Source: Streptomyces sp. 3214.6 (lineage in GTDB: Bacteria; Actinomycetota; Actinomycetes; Streptomycetales; Streptomycetaceae). From it: DNA of 64,000 bases. Where the stretch lies: assembly GCF_900129855.1 (NCBI RefSeq), contig NZ_LT670819.1, forward strand, positions 4,960,001 to 5,024,000, in the 5' to 3' direction. The stretch's first letter is position 1. Each line of letters begins with the position of its first letter. Both the position numbers and the translations under genes were made by a program. Shown piece after piece: positions 1 through 7,577 of this stretch. The notes under the pieces were generated by a model, which did not search any database, had not been told where the DNA came from, and saw only the letters and a list, made by a program, of their open reading frames with translations.

Positions 1-902
1 GGCGAACGTACTCGATCTGCTCGCCCGCACCCGACCCCGACGGCGAGGGACCCCGCACGCTGCGAGTGGGCGTACGCCTCGTCGAGGACGGAGCCTTCTC
101 GACGTACGCACTCAAGGAGATCAACGTCGGCGACGAGCTGGAGGTGATGACTCCGGCCGGCCGGTTCACCCTCGACCCCGCACCCGGTCTGTACGCGGCG
201 ATCGTCGGCGGCAGCGGCATCACCCCGGTGCTGTCGATCGCCTCCACGCTGCTGGCCCGCGAGCCCGCGGCCCGGTTCTGCCTCATACGCAGCGACCGTA
301 CGGCCGCCTCGACGATGTTCCTGGAAGAGGTCGCCGACCTCAAGGACCGCTTCCCCGAGCGACTCCACCTGGTCACCGTCCTCTCCCGCGAGGAACAGCA
401 GGCGGGACTTCCCTCCGGGCGGCTCGACCAGGAGCGGCTCACCGGGCTGCTCCCTTCGCTGCTGCCGGTGCAACACGTCGCGGGATGGTTCCTGTGCGGA
501 CCGTTCGGGCTCGTACAGGGCGCGGAGCGGGCACTGCGGGAACTCGGGGTCGCACGGTCCCGGATCCACGAGGAGATCTTCCACGTGGACGTCGCGGCAC
601 CCCCGGCACGCACGGCCGCCCCCGCCCACAGCACCGTGACCGCCCGGCTCGACGGCCGCGGCGGAAGCTGGCCCGTCCGCGACGGGGAGTCGGTCCTGGA
701 GACGGTGCTGCGCAACCGGCCCGACGCGCCCTACGCCTGCAAGGGCGGCGTGTGCGGAACCTGCCGGGCCTTCCTGGTCTCCGGCGAGGTCCGCATGGAC
801 CGCAACTTCGCGCTGGAGCCGGAGGAGACGGACTCCGGGTATGTGCTGGCGTGCCAGTCGCATCCGCTGACGGAGGCGGTGGAGGTGGACTTCGACCGGT
901 GA
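1..902 (+). CDS. PaaE/KshB-type ferredoxin reductase, 5' end outside window
   Basis: Flavin- and iron-sulfur-containing reductase that passes electrons from NAD(P)H to a partner oxygenase. The reading frame is already open at base 3. The codons before the first possible GTG (66) encode RTYSICSPA, the FAD-binding RxYS motif, so the true start lies left of the window. An NAD(P)-binding motif GGSGITP follows. The C-terminus is a plant-type 2Fe-2S domain with cysteines in YACKGGVCGTC and a last one in LACQSHP. The iron-sulfur segment looks most like PaaE of the phenylacetyl-CoA epoxidase. The adjacent steroid-type dehydrogenase makes KshB (3-ketosteroid 9-alpha-hydroxylase reductase) a real alternative. 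The family is certain; the substrate pathway is inference. Confidence 0.85.
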   Translation, partial: RTYSICSPAPDPDGEGPRTLRVGVRLVEDGAFSTYALKEINVGDELEVMTPAGRFTLDPAPGLYAAIVGGSGITPVLSIASTLLAREPAARFCLIRSDRTAASTMFLEEVADLKDRFPERLHLVTVLSREEQQAGLPSGRLDQERLTGLLPSLLPVQHVAGWFLCGPFGLVQGAERALRELGVARSRIHEEIFHVDVAAPPARTAAPAHSTVTARLDGRGGSWPVRDGESVLETVLRNRPDAPYACKGGVCGTCRAFLVSGEVRMDRNFALEPEETDSGYVLACQSHPLTEAVEVDFDR

Positions 903-934
903 GGAGCAGGGCCTCGGCTACTGTTCCCTTCTTC

Positions 935-948
935 TAGAACCTGTTCTA
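935..948. promoter_or_regulatory. KstR-like palindromic operator
   Basis: TAGAACCTGTTCTA is a perfect inverted repeat (6-bp arms, 2-bp spacer) 46 bases before the acyl-CoA dehydrogenase start. It fits the TNNAACNNGTTNNA pattern known for KstR, the TetR-family repressor of steroid catabolism in actinobacteria. The placement suits a repressor of the downstream gene. No regulator gene is visible in the window. Confidence 0.5.
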
Positions 949-993
949 TCTTGACGCTCCGTCAGATCAGCTGACCCGTCGGGAGGACAGGCC

Positions 994-2160
994 GTGGACT
1001 TCACCTTCACCGAGGAGCAGCAGGCCGCGGCCGAGGCGGCGCGGGGAGTCTTCGCCGGAGTCGCCCCCGACGCCGTGCCGAGCCCCGCGCTCACCAAGGG
1101 CGCCGTGGCCGACGGCTTCGACCGCGCACTGTGGTCCAGGCTCGCCGCGGCGGACCTGCTGAGCCTGCTCCTCGACGAAAAGTCCGGCGGTGCGGGCCTC
1201 GACGCGATCGCGCTCTGCCTGGTCCTGCGCGAGTCGGCGAAGGTGCTCGCACGGGTACCACTGCTGGAGAACAGCGCTGCCATGGCCGCCGTACAGGCCT
1301 ACGGCAGCCCGCAGTTGAAGTCCTCCCTCCTCACCCGGGCCGGACAGGGCGAGGTCGTCCTGACCGTCGCCACGAACGGCCGCACGGGCCACGACCCGGC
1401 CGAACTAGCTGTCACCGCCCGCCAGGACGGCCCCGACGCCATGAGCGGCGCGGGAGACTCCGGCGGTCAGTGGGTGCTGGACGGGGTGCAGACGGCGGTG
1501 TCGTGGGCGTACGACGCCGACTTCATCGTCGTACCGGCGCGCACCGGGGACGACCGGAGCGTCCTCGCCGTCATCCCCCGCCAACACGAAGGGGTCGAGC
1601 TCGCCGAACAGATCTCCACCACCGGCGAACGGCTCGGCGAACTACGCCTCGACTCGGCGCGGATCGCCGCCCGGGACGTCATCACCGCCGACGACGCCTG
1701 GGAGTGGCTGCGCGCCCTGCTGACCACCGGGACCTGTGCGCTGGCGCTCGGTCTGGGCGAACGCGCACTGGCGATGACCAGCGACTACGCCGGCAAGCGG
1801 GAGCAGTTCGGGCACCCCATCGCCAGCTTCCAGGCCGTCGCCGTGCAGACCGCCGACCGCTACATCGACCTGCGCGCGATGGAGGTCACTCTGTGGCAGG
1901 CCGCCTGGCGGATCGCCTCCGGGGCCCCGGGAGCACTGCCCGCCTCCGGTGACGTCGCCGTGGCCAAGATCTGGGCCTCCGACGCCGTACGGCGGATCGT
2001 GCAGACCGCGCAGCATCTGCACGGGGGCTTCGGCGCCGACGTCGACTACCCACTGCACCGCTACCACGCCTGGGCCAAGCACCTGGAACTGTCACTCGGC
2101 CCGGCCGCGGCACACGAGGAAGCACTCGGCGACCTCCTGGCCGCCCACCCCCTCGGCTGA
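994..2160 (+). CDS. Acyl-CoA dehydrogenase, steroid FadE28/FadE29-like
   Basis: FAD-dependent acyl-CoA dehydrogenase of 388 residues, expected to make an alpha-beta double bond in an acyl-CoA. The GTG start has a GGGAGG ribosome site. The N-terminus (MDFTFTEEQQAAAEA) and the C-terminal segment QHLHGGFGADVDYPLHRY resemble the FadE28/FadE29 (ChsE1/ChsE2) enzymes that shorten steroid side chains in mycobacteria. Those enzymes work as heterotetramers of two different subunits, but only one such gene is visible here. REQFGHPIASFQAVAVQ is the usual dehydrogenase core motif. The KstR-like palindrome upstream supports a steroid or related isoprenoid substrate. The family is sure; the substrate is inferred. 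Confidence 0.85.
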   Translation: MDFTFTEEQQAAAEAARGVFAGVAPDAVPSPALTKGAVADGFDRALWSRLAAADLLSLLLDEKSGGAGLDAIALCLVLRESAKVLARVPLLENSAAMAAVQAYGSPQLKSSLLTRAGQGEVVLTVATNGRTGHDPAELAVTARQDGPDAMSGAGDSGGQWVLDGVQTAVSWAYDADFIVVPARTGDDRSVLAVIPRQHEGVELAEQISTTGERLGELRLDSARIAARDVITADDAWEWLRALLTTGTCALALGLGERALAMTSDYAGKREQFGHPIASFQAVAVQTADRYIDLRAMEVTLWQAAWRIASGAPGALPASGDVAVAKIWASDAVRRIVQTAQHLHGGFGADVDYPLHRYHAWAKHLELSLGPAAAHEEALGDLLAAHPLG

Positions 2161-2190
2161 CCGACCCGACACGCCCACGGGACTTGCCTG

Positions 2191-2221
2191 CCTGCCGCCT
2201 GCCGCCTGCCGCCTGCCGCCT
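2191..2221. repeat. 7-bp tandem repeat (CCTGCCG)
   Basis: About four and a half exact copies of CCTGCCG lie between the dehydrogenase and the rhodanese, touching the rhodanese stop codon. It is a simple-sequence tract that could vary in length between strains. No function is evident. Confidence 0.85.
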
Positions 2222-2567
2222 ACAGAACGAAGCCCGGCCGGCCCTCGTCCGTGACGACCGGGCGGCCCGCGGCGGCCCAGATCTGCATGCCGCCGTCGAC
2301 GTTCACGGCCTCCAGGCCCTGTTGGACGAGATACATCGTGACCTGGGCCGAACGCCCGCCGGAACGGCAGATCACATGGACCCGCCCGTCCTGCGGAGCC
2401 GCCTCGGTCAGCTCGCCATAGCGGGCGACGAACTCGCTGATGGGGATGTGCAGTGCCCCTTCGGCGTGGCCCGCCTGCCACTCGTCGTCCTCACGGACGT
2501 CCAGCAGGAAATCGCCGTCCTTGAGGTCTCCGACCTCGACCGTGGGCACACCAGCTCCGAAACTCAT
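2220..2567 (-). CDS. Single-domain rhodanese-like protein
   Basis: Small cytoplasmic sulfurtransferase-type protein of 115 residues consisting of one rhodanese domain. The active-site loop CRSGGRS carries the catalytic cysteine (about residue 68). The usual LLDVRED and HIPISEF motifs are present. Single-domain rhodaneses carry a persulfide and donate sulfur or detoxify thiol-reactive compounds; the specific acceptor cannot be told. It is convergent with the acyl-CoA dehydrogenase and lies about 110 bases downstream of the J-domain gene on the same strand. Confidence 0.9.
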   Translation of the reverse strand: MSFGAGVPTVEVGDLKDGDFLLDVREDDEWQAGHAEGALHIPISEFVARYGELTEAAPQDGRVHVICRSGGRSAQVTMYLVQQGLEAVNVDGGMQIWAAAGRPVVTDEGRPGFVL

Positions 2568-2678
2568 GCCCCGACGCTACCCGACCCCGCAACCGTCACG
2601 ACGCCCCCACCAGCCCACCGGCCCGGCACCGACACGACACCGGCATCGGCACCGGCACCGGCACCCACCAGCTCGGCG

Positions 2679-3476
2679 CTAACCCACCAGCTCGGCCAGC
2701 TCCGCCTCACGGGCGGCGACATCGGCGAGAAGCTTGTCGGCGATCTCGTCCAGCAGACGATCGGGGTCGTCCGGGGCCATCCGAAGCATCGAGCCGATCG
2801 CGCTGTCCTCCAGCTCCCGGGCGACCAGCGTGAGCATCTCCTTGCGCTGAGCGAGCCACTCGAGACGGGCGTAGAGCTCCTCACTCGGGCTCGGGCTGCG
2901 CTCGGCGGGCACCGGACCGGCCGCCCACTCCTCGGCCAGCTCACGCAGGAGCACCTCGTCCCCGCGGGCGTAAGCCGCGTTCACACGGGTGATGAACTCC
3001 TCCCGCCGGGCCCGCTCGGCGTCCTCCTGCGCCAGGTCGGGGTGAGCCTTGCGGGCCAGCTCGCGGTACAGCTTGCGGGCCTCCTCGCTCGGCCGCACCC
3101 GCTCCGGAGGCCTCACCGACTGCTCCGCGAGCATCGCCGCAGCCTCCGGGAACAGCCCCTCGCCGTCCATCCAGCCGTGGAACAGCTCCTCCACCCCCGG
3201 CATCGGCATCACCCGCGCCCGCGCCTCGGCCGCCTTGCGCAGGTCCTCGGGATCACCGGTGCGGGCAGCCCTGGCCTCGGCGATCTGCGCGTCCAGCTCG
3301 TCGAGCCGGGTGTACATCGGACCGAGTTTCTGGTGGTGGAGCCGCGAGAAGTTCTCGACCTCGACGCGGAAGGTCTCCACCGCGATCTCGAACTCGATCA
3401 ACGCCTGCTCGGCGGCCCGCACGGCCTGCTCCAGCCGCGCCTCGGGCCGGGGCTGCTCAGCTTCGGGGGTCGTCAC
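2679..3476 (-). CDS. J-domain (DnaJ-like) protein
   Basis: Protein of 265 residues with a J domain in the middle. The signature HPD lies at about residues 145-147, preceded by the helix LYRELARKA. The first 80 residues are predicted mostly helical and charged, like a coiled coil. The C-terminal part is another helical region rich in Glu, Ala and Leu. J domains stimulate the ATPase of Hsp70 (DnaK). Without the Gly/Phe and zinc-finger regions of DnaJ this is a J-only co-chaperone with an unknown client. No membrane segment is seen. Confidence 0.85.
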   Translation of the reverse strand: MTTPEAEQPRPEARLEQAVRAAEQALIEFEIAVETFRVEVENFSRLHHQKLGPMYTRLDELDAQIAEARAARTGDPEDLRKAAEARARVMPMPGVEELFHGWMDGEGLFPEAAAMLAEQSVRPPERVRPSEEARKLYRELARKAHPDLAQEDAERARREEFITRVNAAYARGDEVLLRELAEEWAAGPVPAERSPSPSEELYARLEWLAQRKEMLTLVARELEDSAIGSMLRMAPDDPDRLLDEIADKLLADVAAREAELAELVG

Positions 3477-3963
3477 CCGACCAGCCTAGGCCAACGCCAC
3501 CCCGACCACCGCTGCCAACCACCGCTGCCAACCACCGCCCGGCCCGGGCTGGGGGGCTCGGGCGGCTCGGACGACTCCGGGGGGCTCCCCCCTCCCTCCC
3601 CCTCCCCTCCCGCCCCCGCCCACCCCACACCCGCCCACCCCGCTTCCCGGTCTCGGCGGACCGCCACCGGCGTCCCGGGGCGGCAGGCAGACACCTGGTC
3701 TGCCCGCCGAGATCGACCTACGTGCCGGCCGAGATCACATGCCTCAGGTCGTGAGGTCTGCACGGCAAGGTCGACGTACGTGGCGACGTACGTCAGCGAG
3801 CCCCGCTCACACTCCTAATGGCGTCGTAAGACGTTCGTCTTGATCCTGCTGGCGAACGTCTTGAGTGAGCCGGCATGCGGTGATCCGTAGCCGCTCCTGA
3901 GGCCTGACCTCCCAAGACAGAGTCGGCCCCGCATGCCAGCCCACTCGTTTCGTTCCTCATCGT
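3477..3963. other. Noncoding stretch with strong hairpin at 3805-3870
   Basis: No credible gene is seen between the J-domain gene start and the IS110 left side. It contains two copies of ACCACCGCTGCCA near 3508-3535 and repeated ACGTACGT palindromes near 3775-3793. A two-part stem-loop is also present: a perfect 10-bp stem (3828-3837 with 3853-3862) sits inside an outer 6-bp stem (3805-3810 with 3865-3870). The hairpin has no U-run on either side, so it is not a standard terminator. Confidence 0.6.
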
Positions 3964-4030
3964 GCGGAGGGGGCGGGGGCGGCCCGCGCTCTGGCCTTCG
4001 TCCCGCGCGGACCGCCCCCGCCCCCTCCGC
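3964..4030. repeat. 19-bp perfect inverted repeat beside the IS
   Basis: Bases 3964-3982 and 4012-4030 are exact reverse complements. Inner bases 3984-3989 and 4005-4010 also pair, giving about 25 bp of stem with one mismatch and a 15-base loop. It is extremely G+C rich. It could be a terminator for the leftward DUF2252 gene that the IS landed beside, or a structure at the IS edge that blocks read-through into the transposase. Confidence 0.8.
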
Positions 4031-4059
4031 CGAAGGACACAACAGCGGCATCGTTGACT

Positions 4060-4259
4060 CGTGGTCCAAGCCGCCGCCAGGGAAACACCTCTCACCGCTC
4101 GGCGAACGCTTCAGTTCCGCAGCTGACCGAGACCCCTGACGACCGCTGGGATTGCGAACGACTGATCGGATGACGGGCCGTTGAGCCCTGCCATTAGGAA
4201 GACGCGCAACCCCTGCCCGGCGAGGACCAACACACCACCGCCAATCAGAGGACACCCCT
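4060..4259 (+). ncRNA. Candidate IS110 left-end noncoding region / bridge RNA
   Basis: IS110-group elements carry a 5' noncoding end transcribed into a bridge RNA whose loops guide target and donor recognition; this is known for IS621. Here about 200 bases precede the transposase. They contain a stem-loop with paired CAGGG (4078-4082) and CCCTG (4134-4138), and inside it CTCGG (4098-4102) and CCGAG (4127-4131). These leave an asymmetric internal loop, the general shape of a guide loop. No guide assignment is convincing by eye, and the boundaries are estimates. Confidence 0.35.
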
Positions 4260-5480
4260 ATGACCAGCGTGTTCTGCGGTATCGACTGGGCCACCGACCA
4301 CCACGACATCGCCCTGCTCGACGAGAGCGGCACCCTCCTCGCCAAGCTCCGCATCGACGACAACCCCACGGGCCTCGCCCAGCTCCTCGACCTCCTGGCC
4401 CGCCACGGAGACAACCCCGACAACCCGATCCCCGTCGCCATCGAGACCTCCCACGGGCTCCTGGTCGCCTGCCTGCGCGCCACCGGCCGACCGGTCTACG
4501 TCATCAACCCGCTCACCGCCGCCCGCTACCGCGACCGCTACGCACTCAGCCGCAAGAAGTCCGACCACCTCGACGCCAAAGTCCTCGCCCACATCCTGCG
4601 CACCGACCCCGCCGAACACCGCCCCCTGCCCGCCGACAGCCACCTCGCCCAAGCCATCACCGTCCTGGCCCGAGCCCAGCAGGACGCCGTCTGGAACCGC
4701 GTCGAGACCGGCAACCGACTGCGCTCCCACCTGCGCGAATACTTCCCCGCCTTCCTCACCGTCTTCAGACACTTCCGCGAAGGCCTCGCCTCACCCGTCA
4801 GCCGCACCCTGCTCGCCACGGCACCCACGCCCACGCAGGCCGCCCAGCTCACCCGCCCCCAACTGCGGGCAATCCTCAAAAAGGCCGGCCGCCAACGCGA
4901 GATCACCGCCGAGGTCGAGCGCCTCCACGGCTTACTGCGCGAACCACAGATGCATCAACCGCCCCTGGTGGAGCAGGCGATGGGCACCAAAGCCCTCGCC
5001 CTGCTACGGCAGTTCGAGGCGGCCTGCACCAGCGCCGACGAGCTGGAAGCCGCGGTCGTCGACGCCTTCACCGCCCACGACGACGCCGAAATCATCACCA
5101 GCTTCCCCGGCCTCGGCCACCTCACCGGCGCCCGCGTCCTGGCCGAACTCGGCGACGACCACACCCGCTTCGCCACCGCCCGCGCACTCAAGGCCTACGC
5201 CGGATCCGCCCCCATCACCAGATCCTCCGGACGCAAGACCACCGTCCTGGCCAGGCACATCAAGAACCAGCGCCTCGCCTCAGCCGGCTACAACTGGGCC
5301 TTCGCCGCCCTCACAGCATCCCCCGGAGCACGAGCCCACTACGACCGCCGCCGAGCAACCGAAGAACGACACGTCGCAGCACAACGCAACCTGTTCAACC
5401 GCATGCTCGGCTGCCTGCACCACTGCCTCACCCGCCGCATCCCCTACGACGAGCAGACCGCCTTCCCCGACACCGCTTGA
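4260..5480 (+). CDS. IS110-family DEDD transposase
   Basis: Recombinase of 406 residues. The N-terminal RuvC-like domain shows the DEDD residues: Asp9 in GIDWA, Glu62 in IETSHG, and Asp102 and Asp105 in SDHLDAK. The C-terminal Transposase_20 domain shows FPGLGHLTGARVLAELGD, then AGSAPITRSSGRK, with Ser316 as candidate nucleophile. The gene looks intact and probably active. ATG follows GAGGA. One TTA leucine codon lies at 4932-4934 (residue 225). In Streptomyces TTA is read only by the bldA tRNA, so translation may be tied to late development. The stop is only 4 bases from the end of the opposing DUF2252 gene. Confidence 0.95.
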   Translation: MTSVFCGIDWATDHHDIALLDESGTLLAKLRIDDNPTGLAQLLDLLARHGDNPDNPIPVAIETSHGLLVACLRATGRPVYVINPLTAARYRDRYALSRKKSDHLDAKVLAHILRTDPAEHRPLPADSHLAQAITVLARAQQDAVWNRVETGNRLRSHLREYFPAFLTVFRHFREGLASPVSRTLLATAPTPTQAAQLTRPQLRAILKKAGRQREITAEVERLHGLLREPQMHQPPLVEQAMGTKALALLRQFEAACTSADELEAAVVDAFTAHDDAEIITSFPGLGHLTGARVLAELGDDHTRFATARALKAYAGSAPITRSSGRKTTVLARHIKNQRLASAGYNWAFAALTASPGARAHYDRRRATEERHVAAQRNLFNRMLGCLHHCLTRRIPYDEQTAFPDTA

Positions 5481-5484
5481 CTGA

Positions 5485-7032
5485 TCAACCGCATCGGATG
5501 TCTGTCTCGGCCGCGATCCGTCCCGCCCGTACGGCCGCCACCAGGTCCGTATGGTCGGCTTCGGTGCGGTCGGCGTAGGTGACGGCGAACGTGGCGATCG
5601 CGTCGTCGAGTTCCTCGTTCTTGCCGCAGTAGCCGGCGATCAGGCGCGGGTCGGCGCTGTGGGAGTGAGCGCGGGCCAGGAGGGCGCCGGTCATGCGGCC
5701 GTAGTCGTCGACTTGGTCGGCGGCGAGCGCGGACGGGTCGACGCTGCCCTTGCGGTTGCGGAACTGCCGTACCTGGAAGGGGCGACCGTCGACCGTCGTC
5801 CAGCCCAGAAGTATGTCGCTGACGACCTGCATGCGTTTCTGCCCGATCACCACCCGGCGGCCCTCGTGGTCCACCTCCGGCGTTTCGAAGCCGGCCGTCA
5901 GCAGGTGCGGAACCAGGGCCGACGCGCGGGCTTCCTTCACCTGGAGGATGAGCGGTTCTCCCCGGTGGTCCAGCAACAGCACCACGTACGACCTGGTGCC
6001 GACACTGCCCGTGCCGACGATGCGGAAGGCGACGTCGTGCACGGCGTGACGGGCCAGGAGGGGATGGCGGTCCTCGGACAGGGTGGTCAGGTAGTGCTCC
6101 AGGGACGCGGCCACCGCGGCGGCCTCCGCGTCCGGGACTCGGCGCAGTACCGGTGCCGCGTCGACGAAGCGGCGGCCGCCGTTCTCCGTCGGCTCGGTCG
6201 ATTTGGCCGCGAACCGCCCGCTGGTGTTGGCCCGCGCCTTCTCCGAGACCCGTTCCAGGGTGCCCAGCAGGTCGTGGGCGTCGGTGTGGGAGACGAGCTC
6301 CTCGTCGGCGATGGCGTTCCACGCGTCCAGCACCGGGAGCCTGGCCAGGAGTCGCATGGTGCGGCGGTAGGAGCCGGCCGCGCCGTGCGCTGCTCTGCGG
6401 CAGGTGTCCTCGTCCGCGCCGGCTTCCCGGCCTGCGAGCACCAGGGAGGCGGCGAGGCGCTTGAGGTCCCATTCCCAGGGTCCGTCGACCGTCTCGTCGA
6501 AGTCGTTCAGGTCGATGACCAGTCCGCCGCGGGCGTCGCCGTACAGACCGAAGTTGGCGGCGTGGGCGTCACCGCAGATCTGCGCGCGGATCCCGGTCAT
6601 CGGGGTGCGGGCCAGGTCGTACGCCATGAGGCCCGCGGAGCCGCGCAGGAACGCGAATGGCGTCGCCGCCATCCGGCCGACCCTTATCGGCGTCAGTTCC
6701 GGGATGCGGCCCTGGTTGGACTCCTCGACCGCCGTCACGGCGTCCGGGCGGGCGGCGTGCAGGTCGAGTGCGGCATGCGCCGACCGGGAGACCCGGCCAC
6801 GCAGCGCCCTGCCCTCCTCCTTGGGCGAGCGCAGACCGTCCCCGGCCGGCCCCGCCCCATCAGCAGACCGCTCGACGGGCCACTCCGCGAACCCACGCAC
6901 CCGGGGAAGCCTGCGTGCCCCGCCCGTCTCCATCCCGGTCCCTGTACCGGTGCCGACGCCAGCTCCCACACGGACACCGACACCGACACCACCGACTGCC
7001 TCGGTCGCCATGACCGCCTCCCCCGCATGCAT
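5485..7032 (-). CDS. DUF2252 family protein
   Basis: Protein of about 508-515 residues of the DUF2252 family, which has a kinase/phosphotransferase-like fold but no established reaction. Family motifs are seen in ICGDAHAANFG, LIDLNDFDE, VVGTGSVGTR-like IVGTGSVGTRSYV, and HSHSADPRLIAGYCG. The first about 35 residues are a low-complexity Gly-Val/Gly-Thr tract. A downstream ATG at 7011 (MATEAV) may be the real start, since it precedes the same tract. The IS110 element is inserted directly after the stop, so the last few residues could come from the insertion. Confidence 0.85.
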   Translation of the reverse strand: MHAGEAVMATEAVGGVGVGVRVGAGVGTGTGTGMETGGARRLPRVRGFAEWPVERSADGAGPAGDGLRSPKEEGRALRGRVSRSAHAALDLHAARPDAVTAVEESNQGRIPELTPIRVGRMAATPFAFLRGSAGLMAYDLARTPMTGIRAQICGDAHAANFGLYGDARGGLVIDLNDFDETVDGPWEWDLKRLAASLVLAGREAGADEDTCRRAAHGAAGSYRRTMRLLARLPVLDAWNAIADEELVSHTDAHDLLGTLERVSEKARANTSGRFAAKSTEPTENGGRRFVDAAPVLRRVPDAEAAAVAASLEHYLTTLSEDRHPLLARHAVHDVAFRIVGTGSVGTRSYVVLLLDHRGEPLILQVKEARASALVPHLLTAGFETPEVDHEGRRVVIGQKRMQVVSDILLGWTTVDGRPFQVRQFRNRKGSVDPSALAADQVDDYGRMTGALLARAHSHSADPRLIAGYCGKNEELDDAIATFAVTYADRTEADHTDLVAAVRAGRIAAETDIRCG

Positions 7033-7107
7033 ACGTCCATCGGCTCGACGAGCCGAACATCAACTTGTGCCGACCGTACAGCCCGGCGGCCAAGGGGTGG
7101 CAGCCCC

Positions 7108-7134
7108 TGTGGATAACTCCCCACCTGTGGACAA
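7108..7134 (-). promoter_or_regulatory. Two perfect DnaA boxes
   Basis: Bases 7108-7116 read TTATCCACA and 7126-7134 read TTGTCCACA on the minus strand. Both are exact DnaA-box forms; the second is the Streptomyces-preferred form. They are 18 bases apart, in the same orientation, and lie upstream of DUF2252 about 33 kb from oriC. They could control DUF2252 or titrate DnaA. Confidence 0.75.
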
Positions 7135-7164
7135 CGCCTCTGCCGACCCCTGCCAACCGGCAGG

Positions 7165-7180
7165 TGTTTCACGTGAAACA
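7165..7180. promoter_or_regulatory. parS site (ParB binding)
   Basis: TGTTTCACGTGAAACA is the perfect palindromic parS of actinobacteria. It lies 31 bases from two DnaA boxes and is the leftmost parS in the window, about 40 kb from parAB. Confidence 0.95.
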
Positions 7181-7182
7181 TG

Positions 7183-7447
7183 ACACCGCCGTGCGCAGCC
7201 GCCGACGCAGCGAGCCGGTGAGCGGCTCGTCCTGTCTGCCGGATCATGGTCGCCGTTGGGATGAGCTTCGCCATACATGCGACGCCAGGCCGCGGTCCGG
7301 GCGAGCGAGCGCGGTGTAGTCCGCTGCGCCCTCGCCTGACGCCGGTCAGCGCCCTGAGATGTTCCTCACACACCGTGAGCAACCGTGGCCAGCACTCGCC
7401 TGCGCTCGCCTGCACTCTTCAGTGCGGGCGCGTGCTCCGGGGTACGC
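7183..7447. other. Noncoding spacer
   Basis: I see no gene or recognisable element between the parS site and the tRNA-Leu terminator. With 7033-7164 it makes a 415-base gene-free stretch whose only content is the DnaA boxes and parS. Confidence 0.5.
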
Positions 7448-7482
7448 GAAAGCCCCACAGGTCCCGGACCTGTGGGGCTTTC
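7448..7482. terminator. Hairpin terminator after tRNA-Leu
   Basis: A perfect 17-bp inverted repeat (7448-7464 with 7466-7482), flanked by GAAAG/CTTTC, lies just past the 3' end of the leftward tRNA-Leu. The U-tract is short on both strands, as is common in Streptomyces. Confidence 0.8.
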
Positions 7483-7490
7483 AGCTGGTC

Positions 7491-7577
7491 TGGTGCGCGA
7501 GGGGGGAGTTGAACCCCCACGCCCTTGCGGGCACTGGAACCTGAATCCAGCGCGTCTGCCTATTCCGCCACCCGCGC
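7491..7577 (-). tRNA. tRNA-Leu(CAG)
   Basis: Full type II cloverleaf on the minus strand with a long variable arm. The acceptor stem GCGCGGG pairs with CTCGCGC (one G-U), the T-arm is GGGGGTTCAACTCCCCC, and the anticodon loop TTCAGGT gives anticodon CAG, reading CUG. CCA is encoded (7491-7493). It is followed by a strong hairpin. Confidence 0.95.

Larger units (their letters stand above)
4060..5482 (+). mobile_element. IS110-family insertion sequence (ends approximate)
   Basis: The element has one transposase gene and a noncoding left end. The right end must be very close to 5480-5500, because the opposite-strand DUF2252 gene stops at 5485 and has a normal-looking C-terminus. TTGACT occurs at both suggested junctions (4054-4059 and 5477-5482), ending in the dinucleotide CT that is the exchange core of IS621. 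With these ends the element is about 1.42 kb, usual for the family. The repeat is short and could be chance. Confidence 0.6.

Noticed and set aside
2191..2221. Tandem CCTGCCG tract as a regulatory array
   Set aside because: A simple slippage repeat between convergent gene ends; nothing suggests protein binding.
4162..4184. Short matches of the IS left end to its flanks (TGATC, CGTTGA) as bridge-RNA guides
   Set aside because: Five- and six-base matches are expected by chance and are in the wrong order for the known guide arrangement.
4181..5578. A 465-codon Arg/Pro-rich frame over the transposase
   Set aside because: Different frame of a clear IS110 transposase; the translation is low-complexity Arg, Pro and His.
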